This document shows, in pieces, positions 18,484 to 27,533 of a stretch of DNA of 64,000 nt. A model generated the notes under the pieces. The model ran no database searches. It saw nothing but the letters and a program-made list of their open reading frames with translations, and had not been told where the DNA came from. Made by a program: the position numbers and the translations under genes. Origin of the DNA: Ferruginibacter sp044225605 (GTDB lineage Bacteria > Bacteroidota > Bacteroidia > Chitinophagales > Chitinophagaceae); NCBI GenBank assembly GCA_044225605.1, contig JBGAIJ010000001.1, forward strand, positions 186,001 through 250,000. Reading direction: 5' to 3'. Positions within the stretch are counted from its first letter, which is position 1. Every line of letters starts with the position of its first letter.

Positions 18484-20604
18484 TTAGCGTGAGAATGCCA
18501 TGGCAACACCGCCATCCACATTCAGCACATTACCGGTTGACTTGCTCAGCAATCCGCCTACAAATGCGTAGCAGGCGTTAGCAATATCCTCAGGTAAAAT
18601 AGCTTCGTTTAATAATGTTCTTTTTGCGTAATAAGCAGGTAATTCCTCTACAGTAATGCCATACGCTTTTGCACGGCCTTCCGCCCAGCCACCAGCCCAA
18701 ATATTACTGTCTGCAATTACTGCATCAGGGTTTACTGTGTTTACACGAATTTTATCTGCACCTACTTCGGCAGCCATTAAACGTGTTAAGTGCGCCTGCG
18801 CTGCTTTTGCACTGCCATAACCTGCGTTATTCGGACCGGCCACCACAGAATTTTTGGAAACAATATTTACAATATCACCGCCAATATTTTGCTTGCGCAT
18901 AATTTCAATACCGGCTTGCGATACTAAGAACTGTCCTTTCACTAAAATGTCATACAGTTTATCCCAATCAGCAATGGTATGGTCGGCAATTGATTTAGAG
19001 GTACTGAGGCCGGCATTGTTTACAATAATATCAACACCCCCGAAAGCCAAGGCTGCACTTTGCATGGCTGCATCAATAGTTGCTTTGCTGGTAACATCCA
19101 GCTTAACCGATGCGGCACTATCCTTACCAAATGTTTTTTGAAATTCTTCTGTGGCGCCTTGTAAACGTTCTTCATTAATATCGTTAATGATAACACAAGC
19201 GCCTTCTTCTGCAAACTTTTTAGCAATTGCTTTACCAATACCACCGGCGCTGCCTGTTACCAGTGCAATGCGGCCGCTTAATGCTTTTGGCTTTGGCATA
19301 CGCTGCAATTTTGCTTCTTCCAGCAACCAGTATTCAATATTAAATGCTTCCTGGCGTGGTAATGATGTGTATTCAGAAACTGCTTCCGCACCCTTCATTA
19401 CATTAATAGCATTAATGTAAAACTCTGCGGCTACCCGTGCTGTTTGTTTATCTTTTGAAAAAGTAAACATACCTACACCGGGATATAAAATAACCACCGG
19501 GTTAGCATCCCTCATAGCAGGGCTGTTAGGATGCTTGCAGGTGTTATAATAATCTGCATACATTTTACGGTATGCTTCAAATTCAGGTAATAATTTTTCT
19601 TTTAAAGCAGCCACATTGCTTAAATCTTCGCCGGGTGCTAATGGCAACACCAACGGGCTGATTTTTGTACGCAAAAAGTGGTCGGGGCAACTGGTGCCTA
19701 ATGGCGCTAACCTTGCAAGGTCGTTTGAGTTCATAAACTCCAACGCTCTTTCATCATCCGTAAAATGTCCAATCATTTTTGTGTGAGAAGAGCAGAAACC
19801 TCTTAACACCGGTGCCAATGCAGCCGCCTGTTTCAGCCTTTCTTCTTTTGGTAACGATTGTATTTTTTGGCCACCAAAAACGGGGCCCTTTTTTCCATAG
19901 TTATCTTCTAAATATTCTGCACAACGCTCAATAACTTCCAGTGTGTTCATGTAGCTTTCGTAAGCTGTATCACCCCATGTAAACAAACCATGTGAGCCTA
20001 ACATAATACCACGGATACCGGGGTTTTCATCCAGGCATTGCTTCAGCATTAAACCCAACTCAAAACCGGGCTTTTGCCATTCCACCCATCCGATGGTACC
20101 GTTAAATAATTCCTGCGTAATTTTTTTACCATCCTTTGCAGCAGCAATAGCAATAGCTGCATCAGGGTGTAAATGGTCGATGTGTTTGAATGGCAGGAAC
20201 CCATGCAAAGGTGTATCGATTGATGGCGCTTTAGAAGCCAAATCGTAAATGCAATGATTGAACAGTTCCACCATTTCATCTTCGTATGCCAAACCACGGT
20301 ACACATTTTTTAAGCTGCGTAAACGGTCAACGTATAATGCAGCCAAACCACTTTTTTTCAGGGTGCCAATATCGCCGCCGCTGCCTTTCACCCACATTAC
20401 TTCTGTTTCTTCACCGTTCAATGGATTTTTAGCCATTGCTTTGCAGGAAGTGTTACCACCACCATAGTTTGTGAGGCGTAAATCTGCACCTAATAAATTG
20501 GAGCGGTATATCAATAACGCCACTTCATCCCCGGCCATAGAAGCAGCTTTGGCTTCGTCCCAGAGATAACTTACATGTTTAAATTTTGTTGTTTTTACCG
20601 ACAT
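18484..20604 (-). CDS. rhaEW: Bifunctional L-rhamnulose-1-phosphate aldolase / L-lactaldehyde dehydrogenase
   Basis: A 706-aa two-domain enzyme. Residues about 25-420 are a class II aldolase/adducin-type domain (RLTNYGGGNTSCK, DHLHPDAAIAI with metal-binding His residues, GSHGLFTWGD). Residues about 440-706 are a short-chain dehydrogenase (ALVTGSAGGIGKAIAKKF Rossmann loop; NNAGYGSAKAA with the catalytic Tyr-x3-Lys). RhaE splits L-rhamnulose-1-phosphate to DHAP and L-lactaldehyde; RhaW oxidises the aldehyde to L-lactate. The operon also carries lutABC for that lactate. It follows rhaT by 26 bp. Confidence 0.93.
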   Translation of the reverse strand: MSVKTTKFKHVSYLWDEAKAASMAGDEVALLIYRSNLLGADLRLTNYGGGNTSCKAMAKNPLNGEETEVMWVKGSGGDIGTLKKSGLAALYVDRLRSLKNVYRGLAYEDEMVELFNHCIYDLASKAPSIDTPLHGFLPFKHIDHLHPDAAIAIAAAKDGKKITQELFNGTIGWVEWQKPGFELGLMLKQCLDENPGIRGIMLGSHGLFTWGDTAYESYMNTLEVIERCAEYLEDNYGKKGPVFGGQKIQSLPKEERLKQAAALAPVLRGFCSSHTKMIGHFTDDERALEFMNSNDLARLAPLGTSCPDHFLRTKISPLVLPLAPGEDLSNVAALKEKLLPEFEAYRKMYADYYNTCKHPNSPAMRDANPVVILYPGVGMFTFSKDKQTARVAAEFYINAINVMKGAEAVSEYTSLPRQEAFNIEYWLLEEAKLQRMPKPKALSGRIALVTGSAGGIGKAIAKKFAEEGACVIINDINEERLQGATEEFQKTFGKDSAASVKLDVTSKATIDAAMQSAALAFGGVDIIVNNAGLSTSKSIADHTIADWDKLYDILVKGQFLVSQAGIEIMRKQNIGGDIVNIVSKNSVVAGPNNAGYGSAKAAQAHLTRLMAAEVGADKIRVNTVNPDAVIADSNIWAGGWAEGRAKAYGITVEELPAYYAKRTLLNEAILPEDIANACYAFVGGLLSKSTGNVLNVDGGVAMAFSR

Positions 20605-20630
20605 AGTATAAATTTTGAATAGCTATTTGA

Positions 20631-21767
20631 TTACTTCATCGAGTTACCTATACCCACTATTACTACTGAAGCAATAATGGTAAGTATACCAATGATGATT
20701 GTTTGTTTTGTTTTTGATGTAACCCCGTTCCACTCTTTTGAAACAATACCCCACATGTTTGCAACCAGGATGATGAATGACATGTGTAATATCCATGAAC
20801 TGGCGCCGTTACCCATTTTGCTTTCTCCCATTCCATAAAAGAAGAATTGCAAAAACCAGGTAGTACCACCTAATGCACACAGTAAATAATTTTTAAGCAG
20901 CGGTGTTTTGCTGTTAGTATAATCACCAAAAGATTTATTGCGGGCATTTAATATTAAGCACCAGATTAAGTTGGTGGTTAAGCCGCCCCATAATATCACT
21001 ACAAAAATTACATTGTTACGAAACAGGAATTCGCCCTGCCCGGGGTTTGCCGCCATCCATGCATCGTTTGCCACTTTACCCATACTGCTGCCTGCTTCAA
21101 TACCAAAACTAAAACAAGCGCTTAATACACCCGATATAATTGCAAGTATCAAGCCCTTCATTAAATAAAATTCACTGCCCGATGCATCTTTGTGCGTATG
21201 TGCATAATCATCCACCGGCATTCCATGCGCATCCGTTCCGCCCCCACCTGCTGAACAAGCAGCCAAATCTTTATCTTTCATTCCACCGGCTTTACCACAA
21301 ATATAAATACCAATAACACAAAGCAGCAGTCCACCCATTACCGTAAGGCCCCATGTGCTGCCAAATAAATCGGCAATAGTATCTTTTCCTTCTGTTGGGT
21401 TAAAATAGTAGTATATGGCAGGAACGATAGCGCCAAAAACAGAACAAAGGCCTAAAATGATAGAGCTGCCTAATGATACGCCTAAATATCGAACACCCAA
21501 ACCATAAGTTAAACCACCAATACCCCAAAGCAGCCCCATTGTAAATGTGCTGCCCAGTACACTGCCGGGTGCAGCTTTAATAATGTCCATAAAACCGGGG
21601 ATGGTAAGATATGTAGCTAGGGGGGGAACAATTAACCATGAAAAAAGGCCACCGATAATCCAGAAGCTTTCCCAGCTCCAGCCTTTAACTTTTTTAAAGG
21701 GCATATAAAAACTGCCCGATGCAAAACCTCCTATAAAATGGAATACCACGCCTAAAATAACACCCAT
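20631..21767 (-). CDS. rhaT: L-rhamnose/proton symporter RhaT
   Basis: A 378-aa inner-membrane transporter with about ten hydrophobic segments. It matches RhaT throughout: GSFYMPFKKVKGWSWESFW at the start, MGLLWGIGGLTYGLGVRYLG in the middle, GTTWFLQFFFYGMGESKMG and WILHMSFIILVANMWG at the end. It imports L-rhamnose with H+ and is the first gene of the operon, facing a GntR gene. A loop of about 25 residues near position 175-195 (DAHGMPVDDYAHTHKD) is rich in His and Asp and looks inserted relative to the E. coli protein as I recall it. Confidence 0.95.
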   Translation of the reverse strand: MGVILGVVFHFIGGFASGSFYMPFKKVKGWSWESFWIIGGLFSWLIVPPLATYLTIPGFMDIIKAAPGSVLGSTFTMGLLWGIGGLTYGLGVRYLGVSLGSSIILGLCSVFGAIVPAIYYYFNPTEGKDTIADLFGSTWGLTVMGGLLLCVIGIYICGKAGGMKDKDLAACSAGGGGTDAHGMPVDDYAHTHKDASGSEFYLMKGLILAIISGVLSACFSFGIEAGSSMGKVANDAWMAANPGQGEFLFRNNVIFVVILWGGLTTNLIWCLILNARNKSFGDYTNSKTPLLKNYLLCALGGTTWFLQFFFYGMGESKMGNGASSWILHMSFIILVANMWGIVSKEWNGVTSKTKQTIIIGILTIIASVVIVGIGNSMK

Positions 21768-21865
21768 ACAGATTACTTTTTAATATAGCATAGCAAATTA
21801 CAATGTAAAGTAAAATGAAACCGGCAGGGCTGCATCATGCACAATCCTGATTGAAAGAAAACAGC

Positions 21866-21873
21866 TATTTTTG
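21866..21873 (+). promoter_or_regulatory. Bacteroidota -7 box before the GntR gene
   Basis: TATTTTTG is an exact TAnnTTTG match 39 bp before the ATG of the GntR gene. No clear TTG -33 box is seen at the usual distance, so the call is tentative. Confidence 0.45.
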
Positions 21874-21876
21874 TTG

Positions 21877-21901
21877 AAAGCTTTTTGCATTTAAAAGCTT
21901 T
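21877..21901. promoter_or_regulatory. Palindromic candidate operator in the rhaT-GntR divergent region
   Basis: Arms AAAGCTTTT and AAAAGCTTT pair perfectly (9 bp) around a 7-bp centre. The site lies 11 bp before the GntR start, just after the putative -7 box, where a repressor could act on its own gene. The role is inferred from position and symmetry only. Confidence 0.45.
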
Positions 21902-21912
21902 AAACCAAAACG

Positions 21913-22941
21913 ATGCTGTCTCCGTTTAACAAAATAATTTACATAGATGAGTATTCGGCTACGCCCAAATACCAGCAACTGGCCAACTGTATTATTAAGG
22001 CTATTGAAACACAAAAGCTGCAGCAGGATGATGTGCTGCCATCTATAAATGAATTAAGCTTTGAGTTTGAAATATCAAGAGATACTGCAGAAAAAGGATA
22101 CCGGTATTTAAAAAAGGCCGGCATTATCGGCTCAGTACCCGGCAAGGGTTATTACATTAAAAATGCTGCCATTGGACAAAAGGTAAAAGTGTTTTTAATG
22201 TTCAATAAACTGAGCGCCCACAAAAAAATTATTTATGACGCTTTTGCAAATATGCTGGGTGATGCTGCCACTATAGATTTTTATGTTTACAATAATGATT
22301 TTACACTTTTTAAAAACCTGCTGCAAAATGCAAAGGAAGATTACAACTACTTTGTAATTGTGCCGCACTTTATGGAGGGCGCAGAAAATGCACACAAAGT
22401 TTTAAACAATATTCCTAAAGACAAACTGATTGTATTAGACAAACTGATACCTGGCGTTACCGGTGAATATGGTGCGGTGTATGAGCATTTCGATAAAGAT
22501 ATTTACGATGCGCTGGAAGAAGCCCTGCCGCATTTGAGCAAGTACCATACATTGAATATTATTTTGCCGGAGTATACATATCATCCATCGGAAATAATAT
22601 CTGGCTTTAAAAAGTTTTGCCTGCAGTATGCATTTAACTCTAAAATTATACACGACATAAGCCTGGAGGAAATTCAAAAAGGTGAAGTGTATATTAATTT
22701 GATGGAAGACGATTTGGTTACATTGATTGAAAAAATACTGAACCAGAAACTAAAAGTGGGTAAGGATGTAGGAGTAATTTCTTACAATGAAACAGCCCTG
22801 AAAAAAATTATTCTTAACGGCATTACCACCATCAGCACCGATTTTGCAATGATGGGTGAAAAAGCAGCTGAATTGATTTTAAACCGTTCTACAGAACATA
22901 TTGAAGCAAGGTTTTATTTAACATTGCGCAACTCATTATAG
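21913..22941 (+). CDS. GntR-family regulator with periplasmic-binding-protein-like sensor domain
   Basis: A 342-aa cytoplasmic regulator. Residues about 10-78 form a GntR winged helix-turn-helix (PSINELSFEFEISRDTAEKG, then LKKAGIIGSVPGKGYYI). The rest resembles a LacI-type sugar-binding domain (GVISYNETALKKIILNGITT and MMGEKAAELIL). It is divergent from the rhamnose operon with 145 bp between start codons, so it probably responds to rhamnose or rhamnulose. No usual rhamnose activator (AraC-type RhaR/RhaS) lies nearby. The effector is an inference. Confidence 0.88.
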   Translation: MLSPFNKIIYIDEYSATPKYQQLANCIIKAIETQKLQQDDVLPSINELSFEFEISRDTAEKGYRYLKKAGIIGSVPGKGYYIKNAAIGQKVKVFLMFNKLSAHKKIIYDAFANMLGDAATIDFYVYNNDFTLFKNLLQNAKEDYNYFVIVPHFMEGAENAHKVLNNIPKDKLIVLDKLIPGVTGEYGAVYEHFDKDIYDALEEALPHLSKYHTLNIILPEYTYHPSEIISGFKKFCLQYAFNSKIIHDISLEEIQKGEVYINLMEDDLVTLIEKILNQKLKVGKDVGVISYNETALKKIILNGITTISTDFAMMGEKAAELILNRSTEHIEARFYLTLRNSL

Positions 22942-23019
22942 CTTTTGCTTCCCTGTTCCTTTTTTTCTTCTTTAAAAAATCAGCATAAAATATTTTACAC
23001 TGCTGTTTGCTGCATTATT

Positions 23020-23027
23020 TATCTTTG
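23020..23027 (+). promoter_or_regulatory. Bacteroidota -7 box before the GH97 gene
   Basis: TATCTTTG matches TAnnTTTG exactly, 22 bp before the ATG at 23050, with a T-rich -33-like stretch (TTTTAC, 22993-22998). The predicted transcript start then excludes the alternative TTG start at 23029. Confidence 0.6.
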
Positions 23028-23049
23028 ATTGCACTATAAAAAAATATTT

Positions 23050-25233
23050 ATGAAAAGGATTGCTTGCCTTGCAGCACTGCTGCATTGTGCTGCTGTATTG
23101 TTTGCACAACAGCTTACCTCACCCAATAGTAATTTTAAAATGGATTTCTCTCTCAATGCAGATGGAACACCTGTTTATACGCTTGCTTATAAAGGCAAAA
23201 CCGTAATTGCTCCCAGCAAACTGGGTATCGATTTAAAGAATGATAAAAACTCTTTGCTTAATGGTTTCAGTATAAAAAATACAGAAAGCAAAACCTTTGA
23301 CGAAACCTGGCAACCGGTGTGGGGAGAATGGAAAAACATCCGTAATCATTATAACGAATGGGCTGTAACGCTGCATCAAAATGATGGCGACCGGGATTTG
23401 ATTATCCGCTTTCGGTTATTTAATGACGGGTTGGGTTTCCGCTATGAATTTCCTGCGCAAAAAAATCTTTTGCATTTTGTAATTAAAGAAGAACGCACAC
23501 AGTTTGCCATGACGGGTGACCACACCGCTTACTGGATTTCCGGCGACTACGACACACAGGAATATGATTACACCACTTCCAAATTATCTGAAATAAGAGG
23601 ATTGATGAAGGGCGCACGCAGTTCCAATGCATCGCAAACGGAGTTCTCTCCTACCGGCGTACAAACATCACTAATGCTTAAAACCGCAGATGGCATTTAT
23701 ATTAATTTACATGAAGCCGCTTTAGTTGATTACAGTTGCATGCACTTAAACCTGGATGATAAAAATTTTGTTTTTGAAAGCTGGCTTACACCCGACCCCA
23801 AAGGTGATAAAGGAACTTTACAGGCAAGCTGCACCAGCCCCTGGAGAACCATTATTGTTAGTGATGATGCAAGAGATATACTGGCAAGCAACATTACCAT
23901 TAACCTGAACGAACCTTGTAAAATAAAAGATATATCGTGGATTAAACCTGTAAAATACATGGGTGTTTGGTGGGAGATGATTACAGGCAAAAGCACATGG
24001 GCTTATACAGATGGTGTGCCTTTTGGTACAGAAGGCACAGCGGCGCCAACAGAAGTTCCATCCATTAAATTAGGAGAAACTGATTATACAAAACTAAAGC
24101 CCAATGGCAAGCATGGCGCTAATACTGCCCATGTAAAAGAAGTAATTGACTTTGCAGCAAAACATGGTTTTGGCGGCGTGCTGGTAGAAGGCTGGAATAC
24201 AGGCTGGGAAGACTGGTTTGGTTATCATAAAGATTATGTGTTTGATTTTGTAACGCCATATCCAGATTTTGACGTAGCTGCCATAAGAGACTATGCCAAC
24301 AGCAAAGGGATAAAGATGATTATGCATCATGAAACATCCGGCTCGGTAAGAAATTATGAGCGTCATTTAGATACTGCATTTAAGTTTATGAAAGCAAATA
24401 ATTACGATGCAGTAAAAACGGGTTATGTAGGCGATATTCTTCCGCTTGGCAATTACCATTATAATCAATGGATGATAAATCATTACCAGTATGTAATTGA
24501 AAAAGCGGCGCAATATAAAATTATGGTTAATGCACACGAGGCTGTAAGGCCAACAGGCATATACCGCACATGGCCCAATATGATTGGTAATGAAAGTGCC
24601 CGTGGCACCGAGTTCCAGGCTTTTGGTGGCAGCAAGCCCAACCACACGGTTATTTTACCTTTTACACGTTTGCTGGGCGGCCCAATGGATTTTACACCCG
24701 GCATTTTTGAAATGGATGTAAGCAAAATTAATCCCGGCAATAATTCACACGTAAATTCAACGTTGGCCAATCAACTGGCGTTGTATGTTACTATGTACAG
24801 CCCTTTGCAAATGGCGGCTGATTTACCGGAGAATTACAACCGCTTTTTAGATGCTTTTCAGTTTATAAAAGATGTGGCAATAGATTGGGACGACAGTAAA
24901 TATTTAGAAGCAGCACCAGGTGATTATATTACAGTGGCAAGAAAAGCCAAAGGCACTAATAACTGGTTTGTGGGAAATGTTACGGGCGTTAATGGCGGCA
25001 GAATATCCACTATTAATTTTGATTTTTTAGATGCCGGTAAAACTTACATTGCTACAGTTTACGCTGATGCGCCAACAGCAAATTATAAAACCAATCCGCA
25101 GGCTTATGAAATAAAGAAGTTTGCAGTAACTAATAAATCAAAGTTAAAGCAATGGGCCGCAGAAGGCGGTGGTTATGCTATTAGTATTTTTGAAGCAGAT
25201 AAAGCGGCAATAAAAGGATTGAAAAAATTATAG
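23050..25233 (+). CDS. susB: Glycoside hydrolase family 97 alpha-glucosidase (SusB-like)
   Basis: About 727 aa from the ATG at 23050, with a signal peptide ending AVLFAQQL. The N-terminal beta-sandwich includes YWISGDYDTQEYDY; GVWWEMITGKSTWAY precedes the (beta/alpha)8 barrel, and a C-terminal beta domain follows. The glutamates of the inverting branch are all present: KMIMHHETSGS, VNAHEAVRPTG and GNESARGTEF, as in Bacteroides SusB. This favours an inverting alpha-glucosidase over the retaining alpha-galactosidase branch. It is probably periplasmic. It stands alone next to the rhamnose regulator and is not obviously part of the pectin genes; the facing gene is exuT. Confidence 0.92.
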   Translation: MKRIACLAALLHCAAVLFAQQLTSPNSNFKMDFSLNADGTPVYTLAYKGKTVIAPSKLGIDLKNDKNSLLNGFSIKNTESKTFDETWQPVWGEWKNIRNHYNEWAVTLHQNDGDRDLIIRFRLFNDGLGFRYEFPAQKNLLHFVIKEERTQFAMTGDHTAYWISGDYDTQEYDYTTSKLSEIRGLMKGARSSNASQTEFSPTGVQTSLMLKTADGIYINLHEAALVDYSCMHLNLDDKNFVFESWLTPDPKGDKGTLQASCTSPWRTIIVSDDARDILASNITINLNEPCKIKDISWIKPVKYMGVWWEMITGKSTWAYTDGVPFGTEGTAAPTEVPSIKLGETDYTKLKPNGKHGANTAHVKEVIDFAAKHGFGGVLVEGWNTGWEDWFGYHKDYVFDFVTPYPDFDVAAIRDYANSKGIKMIMHHETSGSVRNYERHLDTAFKFMKANNYDAVKTGYVGDILPLGNYHYNQWMINHYQYVIEKAAQYKIMVNAHEAVRPTGIYRTWPNMIGNESARGTEFQAFGGSKPNHTVILPFTRLLGGPMDFTPGIFEMDVSKINPGNNSHVNSTLANQLALYVTMYSPLQMAADLPENYNRFLDAFQFIKDVAIDWDDSKYLEAAPGDYITVARKAKGTNNWFVGNVTGVNGGRISTINFDFLDAGKTYIATVYADAPTANYKTNPQAYEIKKFAVTNKSKLKQWAAEGGGYAISIFEADKAAIKGLKKL

Positions 25234-25261
25234 CACAAGCATAAGAAATAAGTTTATAAAA

Positions 25262-25296
25262 AAAGCGGCTGTTCTTAAAAAAGGAACAGCCGCTTT
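25262..25296 (-). terminator. Rho-independent terminator of the MFS transporter gene (bidirectional)
   Basis: Stem AAAGCGGCTGTTC / GAACAGCCGCTTT (13 bp, perfect). Seven Ts follow on the minus strand, which suits the exuT-like gene ending at 25329. It could also stop plus-strand transcripts from the GH97 gene ending at 25233, with a weaker T-run. Confidence 0.85.
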
Positions 25297-25328
25297 GCAT
25301 TATAATACCGTATACTTAATAATTGAAA

Positions 25329-26630
25329 TTACACTTCTACCCTTTTCATTTTAGGAATAAGGATATGCATGATGAGCCAGCCTAAAAGATACGATAAGGC
25401 ACATACAGCAAACATGATGTAGTAAGCAGTTTCAATTTGGCCAATGGCCCTGTAATGCACAAACATTTGTTTTTGTACAAACAGCGATAAAAAGATACCG
25501 CCCAATCCACCAAACATACCACCAATACCCGTTACAGACGCCGTAGTTTTTTTGGGAAACATATCGCTTACTGTTGTAAATATATTAGCACTCCATGCCT
25601 GGTGGGCTGCAGCCGCAATGCCTATTACCAACACTGCCCACCACATATTTATTTTACCCAAAACCAATGCAAAGAAAATAGGTATTACACAAAATGCATA
25701 AATAAGCATACTTGTTTTACGTGCCTTAAATACAGGCCATCCTTTCTTTATTAAATATAAGGGCAGCCAGCCACCACCAACACTGCCAATGGTTGAAATG
25801 ATATATACTGTAGCCACCGGCCAGCTTGCTGCCTGCAGTTTTATTTTATATACACTTTCAAAAAAATCAGGCAGCCAGAAAATATAAAACCACCAGATAG
25901 GATCTGTTAAAAATTTACCAATTACAAAAGCCCATGTTTGTTTAAAACCCAGCAGTTTCCACCACGATACTTTTACTCCATCATCCACAGCCTGCACAGC
26001 TTCATCTTTATCACTTTCAATATAGGCCAGTTCTGCAGCGCTTAATCTTTTTTGTTTTGCAGGTTTTTCATAATAAATAACCCATAATATCAACCATATG
26101 AAACCCAATAATCCGGTTGCAATAAAAGCTGTTTGCCAGCTGTAGTTTTGCAATATCCACGGCACGGCAATAGGTGTAACTATAGCACCAATATTTGCGC
26201 CTGAATTAAAAATACCGGTAGCCAGGGCTCTTTCTTTTTTTGGAAACCATTCAGCAACAGATTTAATAGCAGCAGGAAAATTGCCCGACTCTGTAAGACC
26301 TAATGCTCCACGTACAATTTGAAAACCCAGCACCGTATTTACACATGCTGTTAATACACCCATAAGGCTCCATAAAAACGTATAGATGCCGTAACCAATT
26401 TTTGTTCCAAGCTTATCAACTATTCTGCCGGCGCCCAGCATACCAAGGGCATAAAAAATTTTAAAAGTAATTTCAACATTGGCGTAGTCTGCATCTGTCC
26501 AGCCCTTACTTTCGGTAAAATATGATTTCATGAAACTAATCACATTTCTGTCGATATAGTTAATAGTTGTTGCAAAAAATATCAGGCCGCAAATCGTCCA
26601 CCGGTATTTACCAATTTTTTCGTTTAGCAT
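25329..26630 (-). CDS. exuT: MFS hexuronate transporter (ExuT-like)
   Basis: A 433-aa major facilitator superfamily permease with twelve predicted membrane segments. The N-terminus FATTINYIDRNVISFMKSYF carries the D-R-x-x motif of the anion:cation symporter group, which includes hexuronate transporters. LTESGNFPAAIKSVAEWFPKKERALATG is the conserved loop after helix 4 (written here in parts: LTESGNFPAAIKSVAEW, FPKKERALATG). It follows eda by 53 bp with a hairpin between. The likely cargo is galacturonate or glucuronate entering the Uxa/Eda pathway. Specificity is inferred from the neighbours. Confidence 0.85.
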   Translation of the reverse strand: MLNEKIGKYRWTICGLIFFATTINYIDRNVISFMKSYFTESKGWTDADYANVEITFKIFYALGMLGAGRIVDKLGTKIGYGIYTFLWSLMGVLTACVNTVLGFQIVRGALGLTESGNFPAAIKSVAEWFPKKERALATGIFNSGANIGAIVTPIAVPWILQNYSWQTAFIATGLLGFIWLILWVIYYEKPAKQKRLSAAELAYIESDKDEAVQAVDDGVKVSWWKLLGFKQTWAFVIGKFLTDPIWWFYIFWLPDFFESVYKIKLQAASWPVATVYIISTIGSVGGGWLPLYLIKKGWPVFKARKTSMLIYAFCVIPIFFALVLGKINMWWAVLVIGIAAAAHQAWSANIFTTVSDMFPKKTTASVTGIGGMFGGLGGIFLSLFVQKQMFVHYRAIGQIETAYYIMFAVCALSYLLGWLIMHILIPKMKRVEV

Positions 26631-26650
26631 AATCGTTGTTTAAAAGATAA

Positions 26651-26671
26651 AGCCACCCGGTTCAGGTGGCT
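26651..26671 (-). terminator. Hairpin with U-tract after eda
   Basis: On the minus strand AGCCACC and GGTGGCT (7 bp) pair around GAACCGG-type loop bases, followed by TTATCTTTT. It lies 13 bp after the eda stop and 21 bp before the start of the transporter gene, so it may attenuate rather than fully stop transcription. Confidence 0.6.
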
Positions 26672-26683
26672 GAAGTTACCGTA

Positions 26684-27346
26684 TTATTTTCTTGCTTCTT
26701 TAATTAAATCAAAGCACTGTTTAATTTTAGATTCCAGTGTGGCGTAATCTTTCTCTTCCATAATTTTTTTAGTAATCAGTTTACTGCCCATACCCACAGC
26801 GCAAACACCGGCAGTAAACCAGGCACTCAGGTTGCCCAAATCTAAATCCACACCACCGGTAGGCATAAACTTTAAATTGCGGAACACTTCTTTAACTGCT
26901 GCCATAAACTCAGGGCCTAAAATATTACCGGGAAACAGTTTTACCAGTTGCACCCCGTTGTTTTCTGCAGTAATAATTTCGCTTGGTGTCATACAACCGG
27001 GGCTGTAAAAAACACCGGTTTTGTTGGCAAGGTCGGCAACGCCCTGTTCGTAACCCGGGCCAATTAAAAAGTCGGCACCTGCATCAATAAAAGCCTGTGC
27101 ATCTTTTACATTTTTAATAGTACCCACACCCAGTTTCATACCGGGCAATTCTGCATCACGTACTGCCTTCATGGCTTTAAAATTGTTCAGCGCATCATCT
27201 CCACGGTTGGTATATTCCAAACTTTTAACACCGCATTTATACAGTGTTTTCATTAAGTCTATACTTACCTGTGTATCTTTATTAAAATACAGGGGCAAAA
27301 AACCCTGTTCAATAATACCGTTTAAAATTTCTTCTTTATTAGCCAT
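26684..27346 (-). CDS. eda: KDPG/KHG aldolase
   Basis: About 220 aa from the ATG at 27346; a longer TTG-started reading to 27391 is rejected. Class I aldolase of the Entner-Doudoroff type: GVGTIKNVKDA, GPGYEQGVADL, the Schiff-base Lys in VQLVKLFPGN and the phosphate-binding KFMPTGGVDLDL. It splits 2-keto-3-deoxy-6-phosphogluconate to pyruvate and glyceraldehyde-3-phosphate. It is divergent from kdgK, which makes its substrate, and a palindromic LacI-type site lies between them. Confidence 0.95.
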   Translation of the reverse strand: MANKEEILNGIIEQGFLPLYFNKDTQVSIDLMKTLYKCGVKSLEYTNRGDDALNNFKAMKAVRDAELPGMKLGVGTIKNVKDAQAFIDAGADFLIGPGYEQGVADLANKTGVFYSPGCMTPSEIITAENNGVQLVKLFPGNILGPEFMAAVKEVFRNLKFMPTGGVDLDLGNLSAWFTAGVCAVGMGSKLITKKIMEEKDYATLESKIKQCFDLIKEARK

Positions 27347-27416
27347 CGTTAGTTTTTTTAGGCAGTGAAAGTACCAAATTTTTGCAATCAATTGCAGAAA
27401 CGGTTAGTATGTATTT

Positions 27417-27432
27417 ACGCAAACGATTACGT
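27417..27432. promoter_or_regulatory. LacI-type palindrome between eda and kdgK
   Basis: ACGCAAACGATTACGT is a 16-bp palindrome with a central CG; 12 of 16 positions are symmetric. A half-site ACGCAAA recurs at 27464-27470. It resembles the left part of the sites before susC (61287-61302) and before kduD, so the LacI protein at 61384-62415 is a candidate binder. Confidence 0.5.
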
Positions 27433-27533
27433 AAATTTAAGGGCAATTTGTAAGGTAATCATTACGCAAAGTGCAATTAAATAATCATCTTTGAGGCCTC
27501 ATTTTATTTTTTAAACCTGTAATATATTTAACG

